This document shows positions 5,935 to 6,968 of a DNA stretch of 6,968 nt, piece after piece. The notes under the pieces are model-generated. The model ran no database searches and was not told the DNA's origin. It saw only the letters and a program-made list of their open reading frames with translations. Position numbers and translations under genes: made by a program. Where the stretch lies: NCBI GenBank assembly GCA_002702965.1, contig PADE01000218.1, forward strand, positions 1-6,968. The letters are read 5' to 3'. Position 1 is the first letter of the stretch. The number at the start of each line of letters is the position of its first letter. Source of the stretch: Planctomycetaceae bacterium. Its GTDB lineage: Bacteria; Planctomycetota; Planctomycetia; Pirellulales; Pirellulaceae.

Positions 5935-6968
5935 ATGACACCCGACCGCACACCAACTCGACAGCGGCCGGCCGACTTGGGCCGCCGCGATCTACTGGGC
6001 CGCGGTGCGCTCGGTCTGGTCGGTTTCAACGTCGCTCGGCTCGCAGCGGCGCCCCTCGCCTCCCACCCCACGCCCTCAGGCGGACTGCCGCCGATCAAGG
6101 CGTGCATCCTGATTTACTACTTCGGGGGGCCGAGCCACCTTGACATGTGGGACATGAAACCCGACGCGCCGAGTGAGGTGCGCGGCGAATTTCAATCGAT
6201 TGCGACCAACGTACCCGGCTTACGTGTCTGCGAGCACCTACCACGTCTCGCCCGCATCGCGGACAAATTGACGCTCGTCCGCAGCATGCACCACCGCATG
6301 CGCGACCACAACGCGGCGGCCGTCGAAGCGCTGTGTGGCCGAGCCCCGATCCAGGGAGATGTGACCTTTCTGGTCGACGACGCGAATAGCTTTCCCAGTT
6401 TCGGCACCGTATTGAGCTATATCAAACGCGACCAGCGGGGACTGCTGCCGCACGTCGCCTTGCCCCATGTGATGTACCGGACGGTCAAACTTCCGGGCCA
6501 AACCGCGGGGTTCTTAGGAAACGCGTACAGTGGCTTCCAAGTTGACCACGATCCGAGCGCGACTGATTTCCGGGTGCGTGAACTCGATCTACCGAACGGT
6601 TTGTCCCACGATCGAATCGACGACCGTCGCTCTCTGCAGCGTCAGTTCAACGCGCACCACCCGTTTTTGGCGGTTCTGAACGACGCCAAAGCGGCCCGCG
6701 CAACGTATCACCGGGCAGCCGATCTGCTCCGTTCAGAGCCGCTTCGCACCGGCTTTGACATCGCGCAAGAGAGTCCCCTCACCCGAGAGCGTTACGGGCG
6801 CAATAAGCACGGTCAAAGTGTCCTCGTGGCGCGCCGATTGGTGGAATCCGGCGTCCGCTTCGTCAATGTCAACCATCGCCAATTCAACGGCGGCAGCGGG
6901 AGCAATTGGGATACCCACTACAGCAACTTCAGCCCGCTCAAAAACAGCCTCCTGCCACCGGCCGACCG
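5935..6968 (+). CDS. DUF1501 family protein, Tat-exported, second paralogue (C-terminus outside window)
   Basis: The first 344 residues of a DUF1501 protein, open to the end of the window. The signal region is R17-R-D-L-L-G-R-G-A-L-G-L-V-G, a twin-arginine-like motif with a short hydrophobic stretch. Family landmarks: KACILIYYFGGPSHLDMWDM (55-74, the counterpart of NVIFLTQSGGPSQIELFDH in the other copy), KPDAPSEVRGEF (75-86), LTLVRSMHH (112-120), the RRLVESGVRFVNV segment (300-312) and N324-W-D-T-H328. The WDxH pair corresponds to WDHH in the other paralogue and is a probable metal-binding site. Overall the two copies are clearly diverged, with a different middle region, so this is not a recent duplication. 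An in-frame ATG at 5881 would add 18 residues; I prefer 5935 because a weak AGGGA precedes it and the Tat motif then sits near the N-terminus. The partner PSCyt gene, if any, would be beyond the right edge. Confidence 0.88.
   Translation, partial: MTPDRTPTRQRPADLGRRDLLGRGALGLVGFNVARLAAAPLASHPTPSGGLPPIKACILIYYFGGPSHLDMWDMKPDAPSEVRGEFQSIATNVPGLRVCEHLPRLARIADKLTLVRSMHHRMRDHNAAAVEALCGRAPIQGDVTFLVDDANSFPSFGTVLSYIKRDQRGLLPHVALPHVMYRTVKLPGQTAGFLGNAYSGFQVDHDPSATDFRVRELDLPNGLSHDRIDDRRSLQRQFNAHHPFLAVLNDAKAARATYHRAADLLRSEPLRTGFDIAQESPLTRERYGRNKHGQSVLVARRLVESGVRFVNVNHRQFNGGSGSNWDTHYSNFSPLKNSLLPPAD

Noticed and set aside
5666..5956. 96-residue minus-strand frame across the divergent intergenic region
   Set aside because: It is Gly/Cys/Arg-rich with no domain, overlaps the DUF1501 start and the palindromes, and has no convincing ribosome binding site.
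5871..6143. 90-residue plus-strand frame at the start of the second DUF1501 gene
   Set aside because: It is in a different frame from the DUF1501 protein, whose Tat motif and FGGPSHLDMWD segment are clear in the other frame.

Overview
The window looks like chromosomal DNA from a high-GC member of the Planctomycetota, probably Pirellulales-like. This is inferred from gene content: a very large secreted protein with PSCyt1, PSCyt2 (DUF1549) and PSD1 (DUF1553) domains next to a Tat-exported DUF1501 protein is a gene pair greatly expanded in planctomycetes and rarer elsewhere, for example in Verrucomicrobiota. I could not run any database search.

Left two thirds (1-5140, minus strand): a tightly packed cluster read right to left. 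It starts with the 1026-residue PSCyt1/PSCyt2/PSD1 protein (5140-2060). The DUF1501 protein follows (2067-598), and its start overlaps the upstream stop by 8 bases. Then, after only 14 bases, comes a secreted alpha/beta hydrolase (583 to beyond base 1) that resembles acetyl-xylan-esterase or feruloyl-esterase-like enzymes. All three carry export signals, so the products should act outside the cytoplasm. The likely theme is a c-type cytochrome-bearing, cell-surface or periplasmic complex, possibly for breakdown of a polysaccharide or sulfated compound. The biochemical role of PSCyt/DUF1501 pairs is not established.

Middle (5141-5934): a non-coding gap of 248 bases (5141-5388) rich in inverted repeats. 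Then comes a small S4-domain RNA-binding protein of the YbcJ/YaaA (RlbA) type on the minus strand (5616-5389), and a divergent intergenic region (5617-5934) with two more short inverted repeats.

Right end (5935-6968, plus strand): the N-terminal 344 residues of a second, different DUF1501 protein with a twin-arginine signal. It runs off the window and is transcribed away from the first cluster.

No tRNA, rRNA, CRISPR array, insertion sequence or phage gene was seen. The least explained part is the 5141-5388 gap, with two long imperfect hairpins and a pair of direct repeats 40 bases apart.
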